Shown here: positions 16,691 through 23,810 of the stretch, in pieces
How positions within the stretch are numbered: position 1 is the stretch's first letter
How the letters are laid out: every line of letters begins with the position of its first letter
Source: Streptomyces sp. NBC_01288
GTDB lineage: Bacteria; Actinomycetota; Actinomycetes; Streptomycetales; Streptomycetaceae
DNA length: 64,000 nucleotides
Direction: 5' to 3'
Assembly (NCBI RefSeq): GCF_035982055.1
Contig: NZ_CP108427.1
Coordinates: 4,154,001 to 4,218,000, forward strand
The notes under the pieces: model-generated
Seen by the model: only the letters and a program-made list of their open reading frames with translations
Told to the model about the DNA's origin: nothing
Database searches by the model: none
Made by a program: the position numbers and the translations under genes

Positions 16691-17251
16691 ATGGCCGGCA
16701 GCAGCTCGGGAATCGTGGCCGGGCTCACCGTGGCGGCCGTCGCCACGGTCGGTTTCCTCGCCTATCAGGCATCGGCGACCGTCCCGCCCGGGCTGGCGGA
16801 CAAGGCCCGCGCGAGCGCCTCACCCGCGGCGGTCGCCACCTCGAAGGCCCCGCGCGACAAGAAGAACCCCGCCGCGCTGCCCGCCGGGTCCGGCAAGGGC
16901 GAGCGGGTCGTGTACTCGGTGGACGACGACCGGGTGTGGCTGGTGGCCGAGAACAACAAGGTCAACCGCACGTTCAAGGTCACCCCCGGCACGGTGGACC
17001 CGCCCACGGGCACCTATCCGGTCACCTCCCGCTCGAACGCCATCACCGGCACCGACGGCACCCCCATCCAGCACGTGGTCCGCTTCACCAACGCGGACAA
17101 CGTCGCCATCGGCTTCAGCGCGGCGGTCAGCGGCGCGACGGACGCCCCCGACCCCACGACCAAGTCGGGCGGCATCCGCGAGTCGTCCGAGGACGGCGCG
17201 GCCATGTGGGAGTTCGCGACGATCGGGCAGTCGATCGTGGTAATCCGCTAG
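16691..17251 (+). CDS. Membrane-anchored L,D-transpeptidase-like protein lacking the catalytic residues
   Basis: A 186-aa protein with an N-terminal membrane anchor (about 8-30) and a low-complexity linker. From about residue 70 the strand pattern follows the YkuD (L,D-transpeptidase) fold: RVVYSVDDDRVWLVAENNKV, FKVTPGTVDPPTGTYPVTSR and the end WEFATIGQSIVVIR. In active enzymes the catalytic motif is S-H-G-C-I/V-R; here the aligned segment is KSGGIRES (residues 158-165), with Gly161 in place of Cys and Ser159 in place of His. The earlier H-G-T motif is replaced by FSA. It is probably a non-catalytic binding relative. A genuine enzyme of the family is encoded at 20721. Confidence 0.7.
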   Translation: MAGSSSGIVAGLTVAAVATVGFLAYQASATVPPGLADKARASASPAAVATSKAPRDKKNPAALPAGSGKGERVVYSVDDDRVWLVAENNKVNRTFKVTPGTVDPPTGTYPVTSRSNAITGTDGTPIQHVVRFTNADNVAIGFSAAVSGATDAPDPTTKSGGIRESSEDGAAMWEFATIGQSIVVIR

Positions 17252-17263
17252 GCAATTCAACTG

Positions 17264-17350
17264 GGGCAGCGCAACCCCCTAGGGGCGCGGGGCTGTATCG
17301 ATATGCGGCTCCGCCGCGGGGCGCGCCCAGCCCCCACCGACCGGCAGCCG
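17264..17350. repeat. Interspersed Streptomyces hairpin repeat, variant copy B
   Basis: A GC-rich element containing CCCCCTAGGGGCGCGGGGC, a central hairpin GCGGC-TCC-GCCGC and GGGCGCGCCCAGCCCCCACC. The two ends match the other copies in the window; the middle carries an extra segment with TATCGATA. It lies immediately after the stop codon of the small gene at 17356, in the position expected of a terminator. Confidence 0.6.
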
Positions 17351-17355
17351 AACGA

Positions 17356-17526
17356 CTACGCCGCTTTACGCTGACGCTGCTCGCCCGGCACGTCCACCGG
17401 CTCCGGCGCCGGAGGTGGCGTGGAAATCACCTTCGCCGCAGCCCCCGCCGCCAACAACTCCCGCATGGACACCCCGCCAACCGCATACGGCCGCGCCCAC
17501 TCGCACTGGTTCTCTGAAGCCGACAC
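17356..17526 (-). CDS. Small hypothetical protein (56 aa)
   Basis: A 56-aa ORF from a GTG with GGAGG 8 nt upstream, too short for ordinary ORF lists. The sequence begins MSASENQCEWARPYAVGGVSM and continues RELLAAGAAAKVISTPPPAPEP with a charged tail. There is no signal peptide or membrane segment. A 22-bp palindrome lies about 29 bp before the start, suggesting dedicated transcriptional control. I do not recognise the family. It is downstream of tsaE on the same strand but separated by 139 bp. Confidence 0.6.
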   Translation of the reverse strand: MSASENQCEWARPYAVGGVSMRELLAAGAAAKVISTPPPAPEPVDVPGEQRQRKAA

Positions 17527-17554
17527 GGACGCCTCCTGGGAGCCGGGGGCAGGC

Positions 17555-17576
17555 GTAGTTAGGTAGACCTAACTAC
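17555..17576. promoter_or_regulatory. 22-bp palindrome, probable operator of the small gene at 17356
   Basis: The arms GTAGTTAGGT and ACCTAACTAC are exact reverse complements around an AG centre. The site is AT-rich for this genome. Half-sites TTAGGT/ACCTAA recall iron boxes (DmdR/IdeR), but the spacing is 5 bp shorter than the iron-box consensus, so another dimeric regulator is equally likely. Confidence 0.55.
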
Positions 17577-17665
17577 GAACTGGATACCATGTGACCACGC
17601 GCGAGACCCGGAACGCAACATCTTGCCGACACCTTGTCGGAACCCACACCCCCCGCACCCCCCGG

Positions 17666-18187
17666 TCAGCCCCCGAGCACGCCCAGTTCAACCGCGGCCC
17701 ACCGCGCACCGAGCCCGGTGACGGTCACATGCCGTACCTCGTCGGTCGTATCCCCGACGGCCCGGTGGATCACGAGCGACAACCGGTCGTCGGTCAACTC
17801 CTCGACCTTCCCCTCACCCCACTCCACGACGATCACGGACTCGGGCAACGACACATCGAGGTCGAGGTCCTCCATGTCGTCGAGCCCGCCGCCCAGGCGA
17901 TACGCGTCGACGTGGACAAGCGGCGGCCCGTCGCCGAGCGAGGGATGCACACGGGCGATCACGAAGGTCGGCGAGGTGACCGCCCCCCGCACCCCGAGCC
18001 CCTCCCCCAGCCCCCGGGTGAGTGTCGTCTTGCCGGCGCCCAGCTCACCCGTGAGCATCACGAGGTCGCCCGCGCGCAGCAGTTTGGCGAGGCGAAGCCC
18101 CAACTCCCGCATCTGCTCGGGGGAGTTGACGGTGAGGGAGACGGACAGGGGCTCAGCCGCGTTGTGCGGTGCTGCTGGTGCTTCCAT
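17666..18187 (-). CDS. tsaE: tRNA threonylcarbamoyladenosine biosynthesis ATPase TsaE
   Basis: A 173-aa P-loop ATPase. The Walker A motif is GELGAGKTTLTRG, followed by the family segment SPTFVIARVH and the Walker B-like DAYRLGG / VIVVEWGE region. TsaE hydrolyses ATP to reset the TsaB-TsaD complex in t6A synthesis. Its start lies inside the 3' end of the alpha/beta-hydrolase gene (35-bp overlap), so the two are co-translated; both follow alr in one operon. Confidence 0.95.
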   Translation of the reverse strand: MEAPAAPHNAAEPLSVSLTVNSPEQMRELGLRLAKLLRAGDLVMLTGELGAGKTTLTRGLGEGLGVRGAVTSPTFVIARVHPSLGDGPPLVHVDAYRLGGGLDDMEDLDLDVSLPESVIVVEWGEGKVEELTDDRLSLVIHRAVGDTTDEVRHVTVTGLGARWAAVELGVLGG

Positions 18188-19391
18188 AGCCGCTTACGGT
18201 AGCCCCTGCCGGCACGGCACCCGCGCGGGTGAGCAGGTCGGCGAGGCGGTCGGTGACGACCTCCGGGTGCTCCAGCATGACCAGGTGCCCGGCGTCCGGC
18301 ACGAGCACCAGCTCGGCGTCCGGCAGCAGGTCGGCGATGGCCTCGCTGTGCTCACTGGGTGTGACGAGATCGCCGATCCCGGCGAGCACGAGCACCGGCA
18401 TGTCCTTGAAGTGGGTGAGGGCGGCCGTCTTGTCGTGATCGGTGAAGGCCGGATAGAACTCGGCTACGACATCGATGGGCGTGCCCTCGATCATCCGCTC
18501 GGCGAACCGCGCGACCGCCGGATCGACGTCCCGCGAAGCGAACGAGTACCGCTTGATGATCCCGGCGAACAGATCGGCGGTGGCCCGCCGCCCGCGCTCC
18601 ACCAGCGCGGCCTGCTGCCCGAGCGCCTTCAGCACGCCGGGCAGCACCCGCCGCACGGCGTTGACCCCGGCGACGGGCAGCCCGAAGTTGACCTCGCCGA
18701 GCCGCCCGGAGGACGTACCAACGAAGGCCGTGGCGACGACCCGGTCGCGGATCAGGTCGGGGTACTGGTCGGCGAGCGCCATCACCGTCATGCCGCCCAT
18801 GGAGTGCCCGACGAGCACGATCGGCCCCTCGGGCACGGCCGCGTCGATCACGGCCTTCAGGTCGCGCCCCAACTGGTCGATGGTGAGCGGCATGTCGTCC
18901 TCCAGCTGCGCCACCCCGCGCGCGGAACGCCCGTGGCTGCGCTGGTCCCAGTGGACGGTCCGCACGACCCCGCGCAGGGCGGCCCGCTGGAAGTGCCAGG
19001 AGTCCTGGTTCAGGCAGTACCCGTGACTGAAGACGACGGTGACGGGGGCCGGTGCCTTCCGTCCGAAGAGCCGTCGCCGCTTGGGCGTGACGGAGACCTC
19101 CGGCTCGATGTCGTCGACCTCGTAGTACAGCTCGGTGCCGTCGTCGGCCTGTGCCGTGCCCGGGGTGCCGCGCAGCGAGCCGTACGGCCCGGTGGAGTCG
19201 AGCGCCAGCCGGGCCCGCTCGCGCATCCCACGCCCGACGGTCATCCGCTCTATGGCGACACCGGCCGCGGCCCCGGCGGCGATCACACCTATCGCGGCGC
19301 CCGCGATTCCGGTGACCTTCCGCCAGTTCCCGCCCGCCCCCGCGGCGGCGGAGGCGACCGCGGCAACCGCCTCCGCACTGCTCTCGCTCAC
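18153..19391 (-). CDS. Alpha/beta hydrolase, membrane-anchored
   Basis: A 412-aa protein whose N-terminus has a Gly/Ala-rich hydrophobic segment (about 28-47) likely to anchor or export it. The hydrolase core starts at about 100: VTVVFSHGYCLNQDSWHF (oxyanion HG), the nucleophile elbow VGHSMGGMT (Ser about 192), and the late Asp/His pair in GDLVTPSEH and PDAGHLVMLEHP. Substrate unknown. The GTG start overlaps the alr stop (GTGA), and the 3' end overlaps tsaE. This alr-hydrolase-tsaE order is conserved among streptomycetes. Confidence 0.88.
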   Translation of the reverse strand: MSESSAEAVAAVASAAAGAGGNWRKVTGIAGAAIGVIAAGAAAGVAIERMTVGRGMRERARLALDSTGPYGSLRGTPGTAQADDGTELYYEVDDIEPEVSVTPKRRRLFGRKAPAPVTVVFSHGYCLNQDSWHFQRAALRGVVRTVHWDQRSHGRSARGVAQLEDDMPLTIDQLGRDLKAVIDAAVPEGPIVLVGHSMGGMTVMALADQYPDLIRDRVVATAFVGTSSGRLGEVNFGLPVAGVNAVRRVLPGVLKALGQQAALVERGRRATADLFAGIIKRYSFASRDVDPAVARFAERMIEGTPIDVVAEFYPAFTDHDKTAALTHFKDMPVLVLAGIGDLVTPSEHSEAIADLLPDAELVLVPDAGHLVMLEHPEVVTDRLADLLTRAGAVPAGATVSGYGSTSSTAQRG

Positions 19392-20665
19392 GTGCCGCTC
19401 CTCTTCACGTCAAGACCCTGCGCTACGTCGTCTCCCTCATACCCGGGAATGACCTCGGGGACGACCTTGGGGCCACCCCCGGAACCGCCCTCACCGACGA
19501 CCTCATTGACGTAGACGCGGGGAACGCGTGTTCCGATGCGGGTCACGATCTCGTACGCGATGGTTCCGGCGGCCTGCGCCCAGTCCTCGGCGGTGGGCTC
19601 ACCATGGTCACCGGCACCGAACAGGATCGCCTCCGCCCCGGCCTCCAGCTCGTCCCCGCCCAGGTCCACGACGAACTGGTCCATGGCGACCCGTCCCGCG
19701 ACCGTCCGCCACTTCCCGCCGACGAGCACGGGACCCGTACCGGAGGCGTGCCGCGGGATGCCGTCCGCGTACCCGACGGGGATGAGTCCGAGGGTGGTCA
19801 CGCCCGGGGTGACGTAGTGATGTCCATAACTGATCCCGTGCCCACCGGGCACCTGCTTCACGAGCGCGACGGACGCCTTCAGGGACATCACCGGCCGCAG
19901 CCCGAAGTCGGCCGAGGACCCCATCTCGGGGCTGGGCGAGATGCCGTAGACGGCGATGCCGGTCCGGACGAGATCGAAGTGCGCGTCGGAACGGGTGAGC
20001 GTGGCAGGCGAGTTGGCGATGTGCCGCACTTCAGCCCGCACCCCACGCTCCTCCGCGTACGCCACCATCTCGCGGAAGAGGGCGAGTTGGGCATCGATGG
20101 AGGGATGCCCCGGTTCGTCGGCGCAGGCGAGATGGGACCAGAGCCCGGTGATACGGAGAAGCCCGTCGGCCTCCGCGCGGAGAGCACCCCCGACGAGCTC
20201 GGCCCAGTCATCGCCAGGCTGACACCCATTACGACCCAGCCCCGTATCGGCCTTGAGCTGCACGCGCGCGGGAAGCCCGACAGCACGAGCGGCCGCGACG
20301 ACCTCCTCCAGGGCCCACATCCCGCTCACCGACACATCGAGGTCGGCCTCGATGGCCTCCCGCCAGGGCCCGCCCGGGGTCCACAGCCAGCACATGATCC
20401 GCACGCCGTCGGGCAGCCCGGCGCGAGCCCGCAGGTCAAGCGCTTCCTCGGGCGTGGCGGTACCGAGCCAGGCGGCTCCCGCTTCCACAGCGGCACGCGC
20501 ACACGGCACCGCCCCATGGCCGTAGGCGTCGGACTTCACCACGGCCATGAGGGCCGCGCCCGGCGCGAGGGCGCGCAGGGTCCGCACATTGGCCCGCAGG
20601 GCGCCCAGATCGATCTCGGCGCGGGCGCGCAACGGTGCGGTGGGCTGTGTCGCTGTCTCATTCAT
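19388..20665 (-). CDS. alr: Alanine racemase
   Basis: A 425-aa PLP enzyme making D-alanine for peptidoglycan. The PLP lysine lies in AVVKSDAYGHGAVPCARAA (about residue 44); the opposite catalytic tyrosine is in HGISYGHHYVTP near 295, and the phosphate-binding region around TGIAVYGISPSPE. Length is about 40 residues above many homologues, because of a short C-terminal extension after PRVYVNEVV that is rich in Gly. First gene of the alr-hydrolase-tsaE operon. Confidence 0.96.
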   Translation of the reverse strand: MNETATQPTAPLRARAEIDLGALRANVRTLRALAPGAALMAVVKSDAYGHGAVPCARAAVEAGAAWLGTATPEEALDLRARAGLPDGVRIMCWLWTPGGPWREAIEADLDVSVSGMWALEEVVAAARAVGLPARVQLKADTGLGRNGCQPGDDWAELVGGALRAEADGLLRITGLWSHLACADEPGHPSIDAQLALFREMVAYAEERGVRAEVRHIANSPATLTRSDAHFDLVRTGIAVYGISPSPEMGSSADFGLRPVMSLKASVALVKQVPGGHGISYGHHYVTPGVTTLGLIPVGYADGIPRHASGTGPVLVGGKWRTVAGRVAMDQFVVDLGGDELEAGAEAILFGAGDHGEPTAEDWAQAAGTIAYEIVTRIGTRVPRVYVNEVVGEGGSGGGPKVVPEVIPGYEGDDVAQGLDVKRSGT

Positions 20666-20720
20666 GGCACCCCCAGTGTCTCAGAGGGGACTGACACCCC
20701 CTCTGAGCCCTCCTCGTTCC

Positions 20721-21620
20721 CTAGTTCGCGGGCCGGTGCCCCCACACATAGACACGGTCGCCCTTCTTGAGGACACCCCAGAGCTTGCGTGCGTCGGCCA
20801 GCCGCAGATTGACGCAGCCCCAGGAGCCGACGGTGGTGTAGATGCTCCCGTAGACGGCGTGGAAGGCGATGCCGCCGTCGAAGAACTGGGCATACGGCAT
20901 AGGGCTGTTGTAGAGCGTCGACCAGTGGTTCTTGTGCTTCCAGTAGATCTTGTGCCAACCGCCCCGGGTCACATGCCCGGTCCGCCCACTGCGCATGGGC
21001 ACAGGCCCGAAGACGACCTTCTTCCCCTTCTGCACCCAGGTGAGCTGCCGATCGAGATCGACACAGGCGACGCGGTAGGAGCGGACGGGGCATTTCCGGG
21101 CGGCGTTCGGATTCTTCTTGGCGCCGATGAGCTGCATACGAGCCCACGTCACAGGCCCGGCAAACCCGATGGCGGGCTTGATGCCCTGCTTCTTCTGAAA
21201 GGCCCGGATGGCCTTGCAGTCGCCGCCCGACTGCTTCCCGTCCACCTTGAGCTTCAGCCACCGTTCGACGCCCCGCTGGTACGGCCCGGTCTGCTTGCTA
21301 CAGCTCACCTTGGCGACGGCGTCCTCGATCGGCACGTACTCGACGAGCGCGTAGGTTCCCACGGCAGCGTCCCGCGGCTCGACCCGGTCTTCTTCGGCGG
21401 TAGGCGTGTACACCTTCGGCGGAAGCGCCTGATCCGGCGTATCGATCTGCCACGGCTGATACGGCCCCGGCGGCACCCCCGGCACCAACTCGGTCTCCCC
21501 CGGCCCCGCCGCCGGCGGCACCGGCCCGTCCGCCCAGGCACTACCGGCCCCGACGGGGAGAGCGATCACCGCGGTGAGCAGCACCGCGATACTTCTGTGC
21601 GCGATTCGTGTACTGATCAT
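20721..21620 (-). CDS. Secreted L,D-transpeptidase with peptidoglycan-binding region
   Basis: A 299-aa secreted protein (signal peptide to about residue 30, ending SAWADG). The central segment CKAIRAFQKKQGIKPAIGFAG resembles a peptidoglycan-binding 1 domain. The C-terminal YkuD domain has intact catalytic features: FHAVYGSIYTTVGSWGCVNL, with the conserved His and Cys, then WGVLKKGDRVYVWG. Such enzymes form 3-3 cross-links or attach proteins to peptidoglycan. The start ATG and the extent fit the family. The 241-bp upstream spacer contains interspersed repeats and a strong hairpin. Confidence 0.9.
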   Translation of the reverse strand: MISTRIAHRSIAVLLTAVIALPVGAGSAWADGPVPPAAGPGETELVPGVPPGPYQPWQIDTPDQALPPKVYTPTAEEDRVEPRDAAVGTYALVEYVPIEDAVAKVSCSKQTGPYQRGVERWLKLKVDGKQSGGDCKAIRAFQKKQGIKPAIGFAGPVTWARMQLIGAKKNPNAARKCPVRSYRVACVDLDRQLTWVQKGKKVVFGPVPMRSGRTGHVTRGGWHKIYWKHKNHWSTLYNSPMPYAQFFDGGIAFHAVYGSIYTTVGSWGCVNLRLADARKLWGVLKKGDRVYVWGHRPAN

Positions 21621-21659
21621 GCGATCAGAGAAACGTGGCGGTACGACGGGAGACGGGTG

Positions 21660-21840
21660 CCGCGCGGAGGGGTCACCCTTATTGCCGAGCGCTCACTACC
21701 AGCCCGTCCGGATTGACGAGCGTTCACTGTCAGCCCGTCCGGCGTTTGAGGACGAGGCCGTTCAGGCCGAAGCGGGGTCTGGGGGCGCAGCCCCCAGACG
21801 GGGCGGAAGGGGCGGCAGCCTCTGGGGATGGGACGGGTAG
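21660..21840. repeat. Interspersed intergenic repeat with tandem sub-repeats and hairpin
   Basis: Two tandem copies of GAGCGYTCACTR-YCAGCCCGTCCGG (about 21678-21703 and 21718-21742) lead into GGCGTTTGAGGACGAG and GCCGTTCAGGCCGAAG, then the perfect hairpin GTCTGGGGGC-GCA-GCCCCCAGAC (21777-21799). This module is a frequent intergenic element in Streptomyces genomes (recalled). It follows the stop of the NAD(P)HX repair gene on the minus strand and probably terminates its transcript. Confidence 0.65.
21777..21799 (-). terminator. Hairpin terminator after the NAD(P)HX repair gene
   Basis: Perfect 10-bp stem GTCTGGGGGC/GCCCCCAGAC with a GCA loop, 63 bp after the stop at 21862. There is no U-tract, as is common in Streptomyces terminators. 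It is part of the larger interspersed repeat. Confidence 0.6.
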
Positions 21841-21861
21841 GGGCGGCGGGGGCGAGAGAAA

Positions 21862-23298
21862 TCAGTCCCGCACATCCCGCCAGGCAACCCGAACCGCCTC
21901 GGCCACATCATGCGCCCCCACCGGCGCCCCGTCCGCAGCCAGCCTCCCCGCCAACCCATGCAGATACGCCCCCACGCTCCCCGCGTCGAACGCCGACAAC
22001 CCCGCCGCCAGCAACGACCCGCAGAGCCCCGACAACACGTCCCCGCTCCCCGCCGTAGCCAGCCACCCCGTCCCCGTCGAATTGACCCGCACAGCCCCAC
22101 CCCCCGAGTCGGCGACAAGCGTGGTCGACCCCTTGAGCAACACGGTCGCCCCATACCGCCCGGCCAACTCCCGCACGGATTCCAGCCGAGCCCCCTCGAC
22201 CTCTCCCCGAGGAACCCCCAGCAACGCAGCCGCCTCGCCCGCATGAGGAGTCATCAACGTCGGCGCCCGACGCCCCCGCACAGCACCCGCATCGACCAAC
22301 CGCAGCCCGTCCGCATCAATGAGCACAGGCACATCAGCGGTCACCACATCAGTCACAGTCGAGGCGTCATCACCACCCCCGGGCCCCACCACCCAGGCCT
22401 GCACCCGCCCGGCCTTGAGCGGCCCACCCTCCGACACCAACACCTCAGGAAACCGAGCGATCACCGCATCAGAAGCCGGCCCGACATACCGCACGGCCCC
22501 CGCCCCACCCCGCAAGGCCCCCGCAACAGCGAGCACGGCAGCCCCCGGATACCGCCCGGACCCGGCGGCGATCCCCACGACCCCCCGCCGGTACTTGTCA
22601 CTCTCCGCCCCCGGCACGGGCAACAACCGCGCCACATCCGCATGTTGCAGAGCCTCCAACTCGGGCTCGTCAGGCAGTTCACCCCCCAGCCCGATATCAA
22701 CAAGCCGCACGGCGCCGGCGTACTCCCGCGCGGGATCGATCAACAACCCAGGCTTGTGCGTCCCAAAGGTGACGGTGACATCGGCCCGCACGGCGGCCCC
22801 CCGCACCTCACCGCTGTCCGCATCGACCCCACTGGGCAGATCGACGGCGACGACAATCCCCCGAGCCTCCGAGGCAAGCCCCGCCAGCCGCGCGGCATCG
22901 GGCCGCAACCCACCCCGCCCTCCGATCCCGACGATCCCGTCAAGGACAAGATCGGCACGGAGGAGCAGTTCCTCGGCATCACCGGGTGCGACGGTCCGCC
23001 CACCCGCCCGCAGCAACGCCGCGAGCCCACCCGCATGAGCCCGCTCGGGCGCGAGCAGCACGGCCACCACCCCGGCCCCCCGCCGCGCGAGCCGAGCCCC
23101 CGCGTACAGGGCATCGCCCCCGTTGTCCCCGCTCCCCACCAGCAGTACGACCCGACTGCCGTAGACCCGCCCCGACAACTGAGCACAGACAACGGCCAGT
23201 CCAGCGGCGGCCCGCTGCATGAGCGCACCCTCCGGAACCCGCGCCATCAGCCGTCGCTCGGCGGCCCTTACCGTCTCCACGCTGTACGCAGTACGCAT
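21862..23298 (-). CDS. nnr: Bifunctional NAD(P)H-hydrate epimerase / ADP-dependent dehydratase
   Basis: A 478-aa fusion enzyme that repairs hydrated NADH and NADPH. The N-terminal YjeF-N epimerase domain (about 1-215) has the Rossmann-like VVLLVGSGDNGGDALYAGARLA. The C-terminal ribokinase-like dehydratase domain (about 230-470) has LMTPHAGEAAALLG, VVLLKGSTTLVAD and the active-site segment WLATAGSGDVLSG. Both active regions appear intact. It follows acpS at 53 bp on the same strand, the standard actinobacterial arrangement. Confidence 0.94.
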   Translation of the reverse strand: MRTAYSVETVRAAERRLMARVPEGALMQRAAAGLAVVCAQLSGRVYGSRVVLLVGSGDNGGDALYAGARLARRGAGVVAVLLAPERAHAGGLAALLRAGGRTVAPGDAEELLLRADLVLDGIVGIGGRGGLRPDAARLAGLASEARGIVVAVDLPSGVDADSGEVRGAAVRADVTVTFGTHKPGLLIDPAREYAGAVRLVDIGLGGELPDEPELEALQHADVARLLPVPGAESDKYRRGVVGIAAGSGRYPGAAVLAVAGALRGGAGAVRYVGPASDAVIARFPEVLVSEGGPLKAGRVQAWVVGPGGGDDASTVTDVVTADVPVLIDADGLRLVDAGAVRGRRAPTLMTPHAGEAAALLGVPRGEVEGARLESVRELAGRYGATVLLKGSTTLVADSGGGAVRVNSTGTGWLATAGSGDVLSGLCGSLLAAGLSAFDAGSVGAYLHGLAGRLAADGAPVGAHDVAEAVRVAWRDVRD

Positions 23299-23351
23299 AC
23301 GTTCGAGTCTGCCCCGGATGCGACCGCGTCCGCACCCGCACCCGGGGGGCG

Positions 23352-23723
23352 TCAGCCCTCGGCCACGACCACGGCGGAGGCGACCCCCGCGTCATGGCTC
23401 AACGAGAGATGCCACGACCGCACCCCCAGCTCGGCCGCGCGCGCCGCGACGGTTCCTGTCACCCGGAGCCTGGGCTGCCCGCTGTCCTCGACATACACCT
23501 CGGCGTCCGTCCAGTGGAGCCCGGCCGGCGCGCCCAGCGCCTTCGCGAGGGCCTCCTTCGCGGCGAAGCGGGCGGCGAGGGAGGCGGGCCCACGGCGTTC
23601 ACCGCTCGGCAGCAGCAACTCGCTGTCCAGGAACAGGCGTTGGGCCATACCGGGCGTACGTTCCAGGGACGCCGCGAACCGGGCGATCTCGGCCACGTCG
23701 ATACCAACCCCGATGATGCTCAT
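23352..23723 (-). CDS. acpS: Holo-[acyl-carrier-protein] synthase
   Basis: A 123-aa phosphopantetheinyl transferase of the small AcpS type. ATG at 23723 begins the family start MSIIGVGIDVAEIARF, where Asp coordinates Mg2+; the second conserved block is SLAARFAAKEALAKALG with the catalytic Glu/Lys. It activates fatty-acid and some polyketide acyl carrier proteins. The longer upstream open frame has no similarity and was rejected. Upstream lies the strong terminator of the metallopeptidase gene. Confidence 0.95.
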   Translation of the reverse strand: MSIIGVGIDVAEIARFAASLERTPGMAQRLFLDSELLLPSGERRGPASLAARFAAKEALAKALGAPAGLHWTDAEVYVEDSGQPRLRVTGTVAARAAELGVRSWHLSLSHDAGVASAVVVAEG

Positions 23724-23758
23724 GCCGATCACCCTATGACGGCGCGGATACGCCGAAG

Positions 23759-23792
23759 GGGGTGGCACGTGGCCGAGGCCACGTGCCACCCC
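23759..23792 (-). terminator. Perfect 16-bp-stem terminator after the metallopeptidase gene
   Basis: The stem GGGGTGGCACGTGGCC pairs perfectly with its reverse complement across a GA centre, 19 bp after the peptidase stop at 23811. It isolates the peptidase transcript from acpS. It is one of the most stable hairpins in the window. Confidence 0.8.
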
Positions 23793-23810
23793 ATCCCCCC
23801 GGGTTGTGGT

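Noticed and set aside
17555..17576. True iron box (DmdR/IdeR site)
   Set aside because: Half-sites are similar but the arms are 5 bp too close to fit the 19-bp consensus; kept only as an operator-like palindrome.
17634..19514. 626-codon plus-strand frame over tsaE and the alpha/beta hydrolase
   Set aside because: Antisense of two clear genes on the other strand; low-complexity Ser/Pro/Arg translation.
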